Source: Nematostella vectensis (Eukaryota > Cnidaria > Anthozoa > Actiniaria > Edwardsiidae). Taken from it: a stretch of 64,000 bases of DNA. This document shows, piece by piece, positions 57,501 to 64,000 of the stretch. The position numbers and the translations under genes were made by a program. Below the pieces are notes generated by a model that was given only the letters and a program-made list of their open reading frames with translations, was not told where the DNA came from and did no database searches. Where the stretch lies: contig NC_064039.1 in NCBI RefSeq assembly GCF_932526225.1, forward strand, positions 13,162,139 through 13,226,138, read 5' to 3'. How positions within the stretch are numbered: the first letter of the stretch is position 1; every line of letters begins with the position of its first letter.

Positions 57501-60265
57501 TTTCCGGCACGAAAACATACCTGTGAACCTCCGAAAATCTCAAGGCTTGAGAAATTTTTTTTAGGGGAGGGGTGGGTTTAACCTTGCAGGCGTTTGCCAT
57601 ATAGAAAGCTCTCGCGAACAAATCCACTTATAGATCTCACAAGGGTGTTAGATAAATTGCTCTACGTAAGGGAATTGTTTCAAATATTTTAATAGAAAAT
57701 AGGCAAAATGACAATTTTCAATGGAATAATTTTTCGGAAGCGATAAAAATTGCTAAAAAGTGGGAGATTTGGTGGTCAACGCGGGAGAGCGGGAGAAGGG
57801 GTCCAAAATCTTGAGACTTCCGCCTAATGCGGGAGAGTTGACAGGTATGCGAAAAGCCCGAAAAAAAGGGGTTTACATAACCCGGCTGCCATCTTGGATA
57901 ATGCGCTCCGCAGGGGGAGGGGGAGGAAAAATGTGCGGGCCCCCTCACCCTGCAGAGCGCATTATCCAAGATGGCGGCCGGGTTATGCGAGCTCCGTGTT
58001 TTCGGGGTTTTCGTGCCAGAAAAACTATCAAAGCCTACAGGTAGGCTATTTTTCTCTCATTTACAGACACAGTAATCGTGAAACAAAAAATAAATCAATA
58101 ATGCTAGACGGATTAAACAGCAAACTCTTTAACACTTTTATGGCTTGAGTGAACAGTTCAAACCCCCTTTCACAATGCAATATGAGAGATAAGATATTAA
58201 AATTGAGCCAGTTAATAAAAGCAAATGCAGTTTACATCACTAAGTGGGCAACCAGTAAAACCGTGAACAGCTAAAATATGTGTGGAATGTTTATTGTCTT
58301 CTGGCAAATCAATAGCGAGAATTTAGACACTGAGACTTGTTGAGACGTTTCTAGTTGACTGTTTGAATATCTCGCGAGTGATTGGTCGAAACAAACATTC
58401 CATACATATTTCCGGTGTTCACAGTTTTCTTGGTCATGCTGTAAGCCCACATCCTCGAAAGACTGTGATTGAAGCGTGCTGGTTTCACGTCTTAGGTTAA
58501 TTAATAACTACTAAAATGTATCATAGATATTGCATTTTTGCATGCTATGGTTGAGTTTTCAAGTTTGCTGTCACTGCACAGATATTTGTACTCTTATTGT
58601 TGTTGGGTACCCTGTGGTGAAGGGAAAGAAAATGATATACATTAAGTAAAATAAGTCTGTTTTTTGGAAAAAACTCATTCAACTTTGTACTAAGTATACA
58701 TAATAATAAATTCAATCGATATAACAACAGTACAATCTCAGTTAATATCTATTTGATAAAATAAGATAATTGGGTACCCTGTGGTGAAATGGCAAAAAAC
58801 TTTGATCGAAATTTTTAAGATGTTCCCCACGAGAACGTTGGAGAACTTTTGGGAAGTTAATAAGGACATACTTCTCTGTTATTTAAGACTGGAATTACTT
58901 ATTTTGCAATAACTTTTTGGTAAAACACTAGATTGACTGGACTAGAGTCTGATAGCCAAAATCTAAAAATCTTGGACTAAATAAATTCCAAACCCAGCCA
59001 CCTCCTATCATCATATCTAGACTATTAAACACACTTCTTACAGTATGATGACGAATGTGTCAAATGTTTAATGTCTGTTTACATTATTATTTGTCTGTTC
59101 ATTTGTTTTGGTCCATTGGGAATTTGGGAATTATGAATTCATTTCAAGTGTTAACTTGGGTCATGCCATAAGCCCTGCTGTCAGCATAAATATTTCTTTG
59201 AACAAAGGTCCTCTTCTTATTTACACATAACATTATTGCACATCATTTTTTTAAAGCACAGACGCTTTAAAACCAAAACAATGTTTCCTTTAATACTTTG
59301 TGTCTTTCCTTAATCTTCAACCAAATTTGGGTTTTCTTCCTAAGTGTATGATATTATTGAAGATTAGACAGAGTGGTTTTCAAAATCCAGTGCAACAAAA
59401 TGTAATTGCTAAAGCGTAATAGTCACGCCAGAACAAAAGAGAACAAAGACATAACAGTGTATTAGTACGAAACAAACTAAATAGTAGATGATTGTGATAT
59501 TTTACTGATTCTCCTTACCTGTTTTATGCTGAATCACTGTGATAACATACTTTTTTAGCGATAACATACTGTGATAACATATTTTTTTAGCAAAATTATC
59601 TAATTCAGTATCTAACACAGTATCTAATTAATTGTAGGATGTGCTGAGTCAAGGAATACACGGTGCTAGATGTAGTTGGGAAACATACCAAGCCTACCCC
59701 CCTTAGCTCTGACCCCCCCTAACAGCACCACCTTCCCCCCTTTTAGATACGGTTGAACAAATTTGACAACTAGCTTTTAGATACAATTGCAATAGCTTCA
59801 TACATTTTAGGAGGAAAAGAGTTGAATGTGGCGTTATAAAAAGCCATAACCCTAAGAACATTGACCAGCCCCTCCCCCTTCGACGTGCAGTAAATTTCTT
59901 CCTAGAGTGACACTTGTGCACTCATGCCATCATCGCATCCAAGGGTCTTTACAAAGTACAATTTTGGAAGAGTTTTAACTTACAACATTTGTTCCCTTCT
60001 TGATATAGTTCCAAGCGACTCTTGTCTGATTTATCGCCGCAAAGGCCAGTGAGCTGCTTTGCCTGGCCAGTAATGATGCGGAAAAACCCTGGAAATAACC
60101 AAACTTTTAAGTGAAAAAAAGTCTAGGTTTACGTGCACTATGGAACGTAAATGTGATCATGTTTTTGTGACCAGCTAAAAACACCTATATTGAACGTCTT
60201 ACCGTTCTTTGTAAATAAATTCCAGGATTTTTGCAACTGTGTAATAGAATAAGCCCACGAAGCAT
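45543..60265 (-). CDS. COX15: Heme A synthase (cytochrome c oxidase assembly protein COX15)
   Basis: Multi-pass inner mitochondrial membrane enzyme that oxidises the heme O methyl group to make heme A for cytochrome oxidase. Ten exons in coding order: 60203-60265, 59984-60088, 57032-57131, 52131-52317, 51075-51261, 50261-50428, 50106-50187, 48672-48826, 47770-47883, 45543-45686; 1305 nt, 434 residues (human 410). The first exon encodes a hydrophobic/basic start, [14 protein letters not shown], and exon 2 is Ser/Ala/Arg-rich; together they look like a mitochondrial presequence. Family residues seen: Glu114 in [10 protein letters not shown], His172 in EYFHRMWGR, His246 in LASHLGSA, His346 in VQFDHRI and His407 in AATHQSGS, the four His being the expected heme ligands. 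Intron 3 holds a gypsy retrotransposon; introns 7 and 9 hold large minisatellites. All phases close. Confidence 0.95.
45970..47672. repeat. 22-bp minisatellite in COX15 intron 9, split by a SINE
   Basis: Units of CCAACCGCCCATCAATCAAG plus GG or CT, about 50-60 in all, in two blocks: 45970-46704 and 47099-47672. The blocks are interrupted by a SINE whose insertion split a single unit. Open frames of 128-216 codons across it are repeat artefacts. Confidence 0.9.
46705..47098 (-). mobile_element. tRNA-Glu-derived SINE
   Basis: On the minus strand the head reads like tRNA-Glu (CTC): GGGTGGCCTAGTGTGTTAGC, CGGCCTCTCACCGC and GGTTCGAATCC. The pol III A box is at 47070-47081 and the B box (plus GGATTCGAACC) at 47027-47037. 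The body runs to about 46705 with no poly(A). It lies inside the 22-bp minisatellite, so it inserted after the array formed. A short inverted motif (TATTACACA near 46728 and TGTGTAATA near 47094) brackets the element. Confidence 0.7.
48916..49068. mobile_element. Diverged MITE of the GCCGTAGCAGG family
   Basis: The ends TGTATCAGG and CCTGATATGG are inverted. The interior shares AAATATTAGGGTGGAGCAC, CTTCTGGTCATTTCC and GGGGGGGCATGCCCC with the copy at 38799-38974. Located in COX15 intron 7. Confidence 0.5.
49078..50090. repeat. 34-bp minisatellite in COX15 intron 7
   Basis: Around 28 degenerate copies of TTATAAAACAGTTCTACTCT followed by GAGGGGAGTTCCTG. The array ends 16 bp short of exon 7 but does not include its splice site. 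Confidence 0.9.
51848..52062. repeat. Inverted repeat in COX15 intron 4
   Basis: Left arm phrases GTCGCCAACTGGCTTTGCAA, TAAGCATGGGTAAAAA and ACTGAAG are mirrored on the right by CTTCAGTGGTTTTTACCCAT, GCTTACA and TTGCAAAGCCAGTTGATGAC. The arms are about 65-70 bp with an unpaired spacer of about 80 bp. Probably a MITE relic. Confidence 0.65.
52219..52257 (-). other. COX15 exon 4 segment with an inverted intronic copy
   Basis: These 39 exonic nt (encoding [12 protein letters not shown]) are repeated in inverted orientation at 56848-56886, in the intron just upstream. Only two positions differ, and both are synonymous in the COX15 frame (Thr ACT/ACC, Glu GAA/GAG). Confidence 0.75.
52502..52630 (-). 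repeat. 3' LTR of the gypsy element
   Basis: 129 bp with TG...CA ends. On the element strand it contains TTGAATAAACG (poly(A) signal) and the 12-bp palindrome GAGCACGTGCTC. Identical by eye to the 5' LTR. Confidence 0.92.
52767..55589 (-). CDS. Gypsy Pol: reverse transcriptase, RNase H, integrase
   Basis: 940 residues, no internal stop. [22 protein letters not shown] (from about residue 88), [17 protein letters not shown] (Asp159), [13 protein letters not shown] and VADDFLV with the catalytic Asp pair at 221-222; the position before Asp-Asp is Ala in place of the usual Val/Ile. RNase H begins at [17 protein letters not shown]. The integrase has an N-terminal zinc-binding motif (HSSHIGIEG through CEVC), a DDE core ([25 protein letters not shown]) and a C-terminal domain followed by a Pro/Arg tail. 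The start codon overlaps the Gag stop as ATGA, placing Pol in a different frame. No complete protease is encoded at the N-terminus. Confidence 0.92.
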   Translation of the reverse strand: MNIIQYNDNDQFHKPQTDGATVFTVDPKPGAALTREEILAKFPAVFSDGVGKLDGEYTIRLDTNAQPVQHAPRRVAVALRPQLKKTLNDLVDKEIIAPVTTPTSWISSMVVVPKKDGKLRICLDPKDLNKAIQRENYPLPTIEEVATRLHGAKVFTLLDVRNGFWHVQLEEESTYLTTFHTPFGRYRWKRMPFGISSAPEVFQRKMHEFAEGLTGTEVVADDFLVVGYGESYEEATADHDRNLLAFLNRCDQRDIHLNPDKMRLRKSELLFIGHIATDKGLKVNPAKVRAIVDMPSPTDKLGVQRLLGLAQYLAKFLPQLSDITKPLRDLTQSDVQFIWDDAQQSAFEKLKDAVTVTPVLRYYNLDEEITLQCDASQSGLGAALLQNGQPVAYASRALTPAETRYAQIEKELLAIVFACDRFHTYVYGREVVNIETDHKPLEPIFIKPLATAPKRLQRMLLSLQSYSLNVKYKKGKDLYLADTLSRAYLPEVNAWECTRELEEIDHRSWMPVREETWQQLKNAAVDDAVQQNLREVIKRGWPESKTDLPECVHPYFDIRDELTVQEELIFKGQQLVVPRALRKELMEKTHSSHIGIEGCIRRARDTFFWPRMTVELKEYITKCEVCLTHRSGQRKEPILQHEFVARPWGKVSADLCELDNRTLLVVSDYFSNYIEVARLNTVTSRAIIKELKAIFARFGIPDTLITDNGPQFASAEFSVFAKTWMFEHKTSSPRYAQANGKAENAVQTVKRLFKKCKTSGGSEFQALLDWRNTPTTGIGTSPAQRLFGRRCKTLLPVAGSLLQPSYNTEEDTRKLIGTKQRQKFYYDKHSKPLEPIAVGETVRMKLPGQDTWTPGTCLGQAGPRSYNVETEGTTYRRNRRQLISTGETNSQVPDVLESPEPDDAQQQPSQVAMPPDSSQAITRPRREVKPPAWLKDYVPK
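55586..56638 (-). CDS. Gypsy Gag with zinc knuckles and a truncated protease segment
   Basis: 350 residues starting 19 nt after the 5' LTR, so there is almost no leader. The capsid-like region spans about residues 15-180 ([28 protein letters not shown]). Two knuckles follow: CDNCGYQH...C at 217-231 and [14 protein letters not shown] at 238-251, the latter a canonical C-x2-C-x4-H-x4-C. Near the end [10 protein letters not shown] (Asp302) is the aspartic protease active site, but the frame stops only about 45 residues later, short of the usual flap and C-terminal parts. The protease therefore looks incomplete. The stop overlaps the Pol start as ATGA. Confidence 0.88.
   Translation of the reverse strand: MASGYVLPPPAPLEIHNSNAADKWKRFVLAWKNYSLATGLNEKAEAVQVATLLTVIGEEAREVYSTFTLTEGETDKIEPVIKKFAEYCQPRKNVPFERFRFNQRMQEPGESYEHYRTALRKLAESCEFDTITPDEILRDRLLFGIHDTKVRERLLRESKLTLAKTDEICRAAESMLAQMKIVKDTSETDVNAVSKFESKKPNIKNYRRKQRGQGKQCDNCGYQHMANQESCPARGKDCRKCGAKNHFANRCKQEVKATEVEETDMYPEETYQTEEVLAVWLDDSQLVTFQSESGSFIRFQPDTGAQCNVLPVHIYKQACNDHKLVKVKPVQTSLVAYGGSKIKVVGHALA
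56657..56785 (-). repeat. 5' LTR of the gypsy element
   Basis: 129 bp, same sequence as 52502-52630 by eye, TG...CA ends, followed by GTAAC. It is the promoter-bearing LTR in the element's orientation. On the element strand, the gag ATG starts 19 nt after its end. Confidence 0.92.
56848..56886 (+). repeat. Inverted copy of a COX15 exon 4 fragment
   Basis: Plus-strand CTAGGCTGACCGAGTCAGGC and onward equals the coding strand of COX15 exon 4 (minus strand 52257-52219) except for two synonymous changes. It sits between exon 3 and the gypsy element and is transcribed antisense within the COX15 pre-mRNA. A scrap of the GCCGTAGCAGG MITE family follows at about 56890. Confidence 0.75.
57475..58048. 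mobile_element. Foldback MITE with 41-bp TIRs and a 9-bp TSD (Mutator-like)
   Basis: Both ends read TAGCCTACCTGTAGGCTTTG and onward through GGCACGAAAAC when viewed inward, with one mismatch in 41 bp. It is flanked by TTTTTCTCT on both sides (57466-57474 and 58049-58057). Inside is a second palindrome (about 57873-57988) with arms containing CCATCTTGGATAATGCGCTC. Long TIRs and a 9-bp duplication fit Mutator-like elements. No transposase. Located in COX15 intron 2. Confidence 0.8.
58600..58795. repeat. Direct repeat TTGGGTACCCTGTGGTGAA
   Basis: TTGGGTACCCTGTGGTGAA occurs at about 58603 and 58771. The rest of COX15 intron 2 (58050-59983) is AT-rich without other features I can support. Confidence 0.4.
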
Positions 60266-60810
60266 GTTGAATTTAGTCTCAATATGAAAATATTACGATA
60301 GTCCTTTTTACTACTTCGAACAGGCGCTTGTTATGCAATGAACCGAAGGACTGGGAATAAGGAGAAACTATACTGTGTAGGGGAGGGCCAGTCTAACAGT
60401 TTTATATGCCTTATGTCTATTAAGGTAAACCCCTTATTCAAAAAAGGAATTGCACAAATCGCTATTTTCTAATACATCGTAAACATCGAATTCCTTCCAT
60501 TAGTAAATTATCTCTGAAATATTCTTTTATTGCACATTGGCTCCCTCCCCTCCCCTAAGAGAACTGCCAGCTTTGTATCAGCTTTCTGGGTGGCCTGTGG
60601 ACATGAAAATCTGAGGTCGAATAATATAAACACGGTTCCTGACTCCATGGTCGAATCCATCCATTTTTAACACTCTGATTTCTTTATTAGAAATGCTACA
60701 CCCGAAAACCCAAGGTGTTGCGATATCTTAAGCTAAGACCCTCACATTACGTTGTGACAGGGTATTTCAAACAAGCAAGACGAGTTTGGGAATTTTTTTC
60801 CCGATTCAAG
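60266..60810. promoter_or_regulatory. Putative bidirectional promoter of COX15 and PUS1
   Basis: 545 bp between the COX15 ATG (minus strand) and the chosen PUS1 ATG. No TATA box can be assigned. The right part (60691-60810) is open in frame with PUS1 and preceded by the acceptor-like TTTCTTTATTAG, so it may hold an upstream PUS1 coding segment. A small out-of-frame upstream ATG occurs at 60693. Confidence 0.45.
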
Positions 60811-62390
60811 ATGGCGACCACCACGTGTGACGCGGATATCCAAGAAGGAAACGCTCTGTTATGCGAAATACAAGTAGAAGAAAGGAAGCGAGGGCCAGAA
60901 GACGATAACGGTGACGTACTTGCCAAAAAAGCGAAGACGGAATGTGTGAATGACAAGGTTTGACTCCATTAATAACCCTTACTTGTAATTCAAACCAGGT
61001 GTTTCAGGGTCGATTAAACCCTTAAAAACAGCATTATGGTGAACCCCAGTACTGAATATACGGTAGAATTATTTTTAATTTTCAAGTTATTAGCCTTCAC
61101 AGTAAGGAAGAGTGCTGAAAAATCGCTAAATTATTATTAAGAATATTTACTCAACACGTCATGATGGCCTGTAAAAAGAACTTAAGTAAACAACGGCAAA
61201 CGTTACTAGCTTAAGGATACGGTTCACGTTGGGCGACGAAAATGGCCCAAAAAATTTTTATTGCAGAAATATGTTTTTTATATCATTATCTAACAATCTC
61301 CGATAAAGAACATTCAAAAATACTTTTGTTTATAGGTGTTTTTAAAAAAAAACGTTTAAGAACAAGCAAAAAAAAAACAACTTCGCCTTTGGTGTCAAAA
61401 TCTTTTAATCCTTTTAGCGCCGCGATACATCCCATGCTTTCACAAGAATTCCAATTTTACCCAGCCACACGTCTACATGTAGGAAGAGAAGAGAGTCTCA
61501 GGATCGCCTTCATTTCTCTCGCACGAGTTTTCCTTTTTGCTTTGCCCCTATTCTTTCCGTAAAAGTTTGTGATCTACTGACCTGACAGCGTGAGGTCTGT
61601 CCTGTTGTGGGTCTGTTCTTTTTGTGAGATTGACACTTACTGTTGTTATTGGCTGACGCCAGTTCCTATTAGGTGTGAAGTGCCGTAATCGCCTAACCCT
61701 CCAAAAACTTTGAAGGCGCATTACAGCAAAACTAAAATGCGCTAAAAAGCAACAAGCTTTAAAATGTTGGTACCCTAGAATTTGTCTGATTTTCATATAA
61801 TTTGGCAGACATGTAGAACAATAGCCTTGCTTCAAAAGGGGTTCTCTTTTTTTTATATTGTTTTTTAATCAAAAGTTATTCTCGCCAAAAGTCCGGAAAT
61901 TGCTGAAATTTGCATGTGACAACTTTGAAATAAAATAGCTCTTCAATGGAATACGATATGGAAAAAATGAGAACCTCTTTTGAAGACTGACATGTGATGG
62001 AAATAAGACATATTGCGTTAACCTAGGCGCGAAGCAAGGGTACCAACATTTTTGCCAAAGACAACAGTAAGATTTTGCGTATTTTGGCCCCTAACTAAAA
62101 TATAAAAAAAACTTATTGAAAAAAAAAAAGATGGGTAGATGCTCAATTATATTACGAATCGAAGTATGTGCAGTTTTTTGTTATTACATAAAAACTGACG
62201 TGCGCATTTAATTTCTAGCGCAACACAGTCGCGAAGGTGAACCATAACCTTAAAAGTGTAAAAGTAAGCTTAACATAATCCTATAATTTCAGGATTTAGC
62301 TGCAAATGGCATCACAAATGTAGTTCCCAGAAAAAAGAAATGTGCTCTTTTGATCTCCTACTGTGGTGTTGGCTATGCTGGGATGCAAAT
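60811..62390 (+). CDS. PUS1: tRNA pseudouridine synthase, N-terminal two exons
   Basis: TruA-family enzyme that isomerises uridines in tRNA in nucleus and mitochondria. Exons 60811-60957 (phase 0 end, AAG|GTTTGA) and 62293-62390 (phase 2 end, AT|GTGAGT) give about 82 residues; the gene runs off the right edge. Exon 1 is an acidic then Lys-rich linker containing AKKAKTE, similar in position to the human nuclear-localisation-like stretch. Exon 2 has the TruA entry motif: KKKCALLISYCGVGYAGMQ, matching KRKIVLLMAYSGKGYHGMQ of human PUS1. The catalytic Asp would be in a later exon. The ATG has A at -3 and G at +4. Identity rests on a short but distinctive motif. Confidence 0.75.
61211..62253. mobile_element. 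Non-autonomous DNA transposon with TTAA target sites
   Basis: TTAA at 61211-61214 and 62250-62253 bracket inverted ends GGATACGGTTCACG...GGGCGAC and GTCGCGAAGGTGAACCATAACC, about 22 bp with several mismatches. Internal inverted phrases include AATGTTGGTACCCT near 61762 and AGGGTACCAACATT near 62037. TTAA duplication points to the piggyBac or Kolobok type. The 106-codon frame inside has no recognisable domain. Fills most of PUS1 intron 1. Confidence 0.65.
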
Positions 62391-64000
62391 GTGAGTAAAT
62401 TTATTCTAGTGATTAGTAAAATAAGATTTAGTATTTTTGATGAGGCAAAACTGAGGCCCTGTCTCCTAAGCGCTTCTCTCACAATTTAAAGGGTGCGTTA
62501 AATAACCCTTGCTCTACTGTATTTGTAAGAGTAGGGAATCATGTCCAAAACAGGGCCTAGCTATATCTCTCAGAAGCCACCATCTGTATGGACAAAACAT
62601 TCACAATCAACAGATACAGACATTATTAAACTTCATGGCAAAATTGTTATTTTAGTCATATCTAAAAGAAATTTAAGGAATTTCTTCAAATCACCGAAGG
62701 CTGTCAGTCAAGCCAAAAATGCCTATTTTTGTCTAGAGCAAACACGTTTCAATGTAACCAAATATAAATTCAGAGTATAATACCTAAGGACAAAATAAAA
62801 CTTATCATCAGAGTGCGCAAAGAAATATTGAAATGCGAGATATTAAAAAATCAAAACATTCAATTTTCGCTTGAGGTCATTTCGTGATGAAAAGGGGCCG
62901 TACACACTAACACAGATTCCTTTGAATCCGTGAACTTTTTTATACGTTTAGGCCTTCCGTCCACACTAACACGCGTGCTGGATCCAGCGAATCCAGATAC
63001 TTTTGAAAACACTGTCGAAAGTGAATCCAAATGAATCTGTATACTTTGGTCCCTAGTGTGGACGGTCGAATTCGTATCAAAATAAATATCAAAATATCGC
63101 AGGCGAGCGCTACTTTGAGCATGTGCATATCATAAAAATGACGTCACCCTGTACCTTTCAGCATTTTCAAATAATTGAATCTGTGTTAGTGTGGATGGCT
63201 GGATCCTGGCGAACATGCTGCAAAAACGATAGTGTGGACGCGAATCAAGTGATGGGTTTTTCAGTCCGGATAATTTTGAATCTGTGTTAGTGTGAATGAT
63301 CCCTAAATTGATGGTGCACTCTGATGAAAAGTTTCTAAATTTATGTCTAATTTTTGATTGCTAAGTTTCAGTTTGATCAAAAAAATTCTAATATAGATAG
63401 AGACATGGTTAAAGTTCTATGAGAACAGGGAAGGATCGAGAAGATCGAACGCACTGTTGTTTTGTGTGGCGTGTGGCACACCAGGAATATGTGAAATCGG
63501 CTTCTGATGACAAAACCTCAATCATTTCCTGGGAACTGTGACTTTGGAAAAGGGATTTGGTTAATATGTGTGAACCTAGTCACATGGTTCCACTTTGATG
63601 GCCATGTTAAGTTTGAGTATAAACTATTGGCGCGAAGCTTTTCTTGCAACACAATTTCATTTAGAATATATTGAAAACAAAAAGCTATAAGTCGCTCAAA
63701 TTTTCAGTGCTTCATATTTATCTTATAGGCAATCGACTGTTAAAATGCCTTAAGAAATTCATGCATGTTGTAGATTGTTCAAAATAGAACTGAGATCCCT
63801 GCACAATTAACAAGACTTAAGATTTTTAATTGCAATGAAGGTTATGCACCTAACAACGATAAGATAAAGCCATTATCAAAATTACAATGTTGTGAGGGTC
63901 CTCACTTTTCATGACGGACAACTACTGTGCCCTGGTTCACAAAACAAATGGAACCCATTTATCTCAGAAAATTATTGTTTAGGGGGGATTCTTGTTATTA
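62391..64000. other. PUS1 intron 2 (to window end)
   Basis: No further PUS1 exon is recognisable before the edge. Apart from a MITE at 62893-63304, I see only AT-rich intronic DNA. Confidence 0.45.
62893..63304. mobile_element. MITE with CACACTAACACAGATTC termini
   Basis: Both ends, read inward, give AGGG, six variable bases, then CACACTAACACAGATTC. The same phrase recurs internally (about 62959 and 63175), making a nested palindrome. No target site duplication or coding capacity is evident. Confidence 0.6.

Noticed and set aside
61242-61562. 106-codon plus-strand frame in PUS1 intron 1
   Set aside because: Lies inside the TTAA-flanked transposon, low complexity, no transposase motif.

Overview
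This is a eukaryotic, animal genome window: compact genes with many short exons, GT-AG introns and dense repeats. Intron phases and protein sequences track vertebrate orthologues closely, and the repeats (LINE with a PHD finger, gypsy element, tRNA-Glu SINE, palindromic MITEs) are those of an invertebrate metazoan. An anthozoan cnidarian (sea anemone or coral) is my best guess, but that is inference, not proof.

Layout. 1-2360 (+): 3' end of DCAF17, a CUL4-DDB1 ubiquitin ligase adaptor. 5868-11633 (+): a 1616-residue protein with 14 C2H2 zinc fingers. 13142-16552 (+): a nearly intact non-LTR retrotransposon with a 2A-like motif, a PHD finger, an AP endonuclease and a reverse transcriptase, broken by one amber codon. 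18461-28713 (-): complete 20-exon NCAPH (condensin I kleisin, 752 residues). 29608-44212 (+): complete 26-exon ARMH3 (694 residues). 45543-60265 (-): complete 10-exon COX15 (heme A synthase, 434 residues), with a young gypsy LTR retrotransposon (52502-56785) in its third intron. 60811 onward (+): first two exons of PUS1 (tRNA pseudouridine synthase), running off the right edge. Every exon chain was built by hand from splice sites and closes in frame.

Gene relations. NCAPH/ARMH3 and COX15/PUS1 are head-to-head pairs with 894 and 545 bp between start codons, so shared promoters are likely. ARMH3 and COX15 converge, as do the zinc finger gene and NCAPH. COX15 and PUS1 are both linked to mitochondria. 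No operon-like organisation is seen.

The most unusual signal is a set of tandem duplications that span exon-intron boundaries (NCAPH exons 8 and 16; ARMH3 exons 5, 9 and 22; 3' end of the zinc finger gene). They multiply splice sites and several create decoy exons with in-frame stops. Short exon-derived fragments also sit in introns: a 40-nt zinc-finger piece in an NCAPH intron, and a 39-nt inverted copy of COX15 exon 4 in its own upstream intron. The introns also hold several MITE families with clear terminal inverted repeats, some with target site duplications, and kilobase-scale minisatellites.
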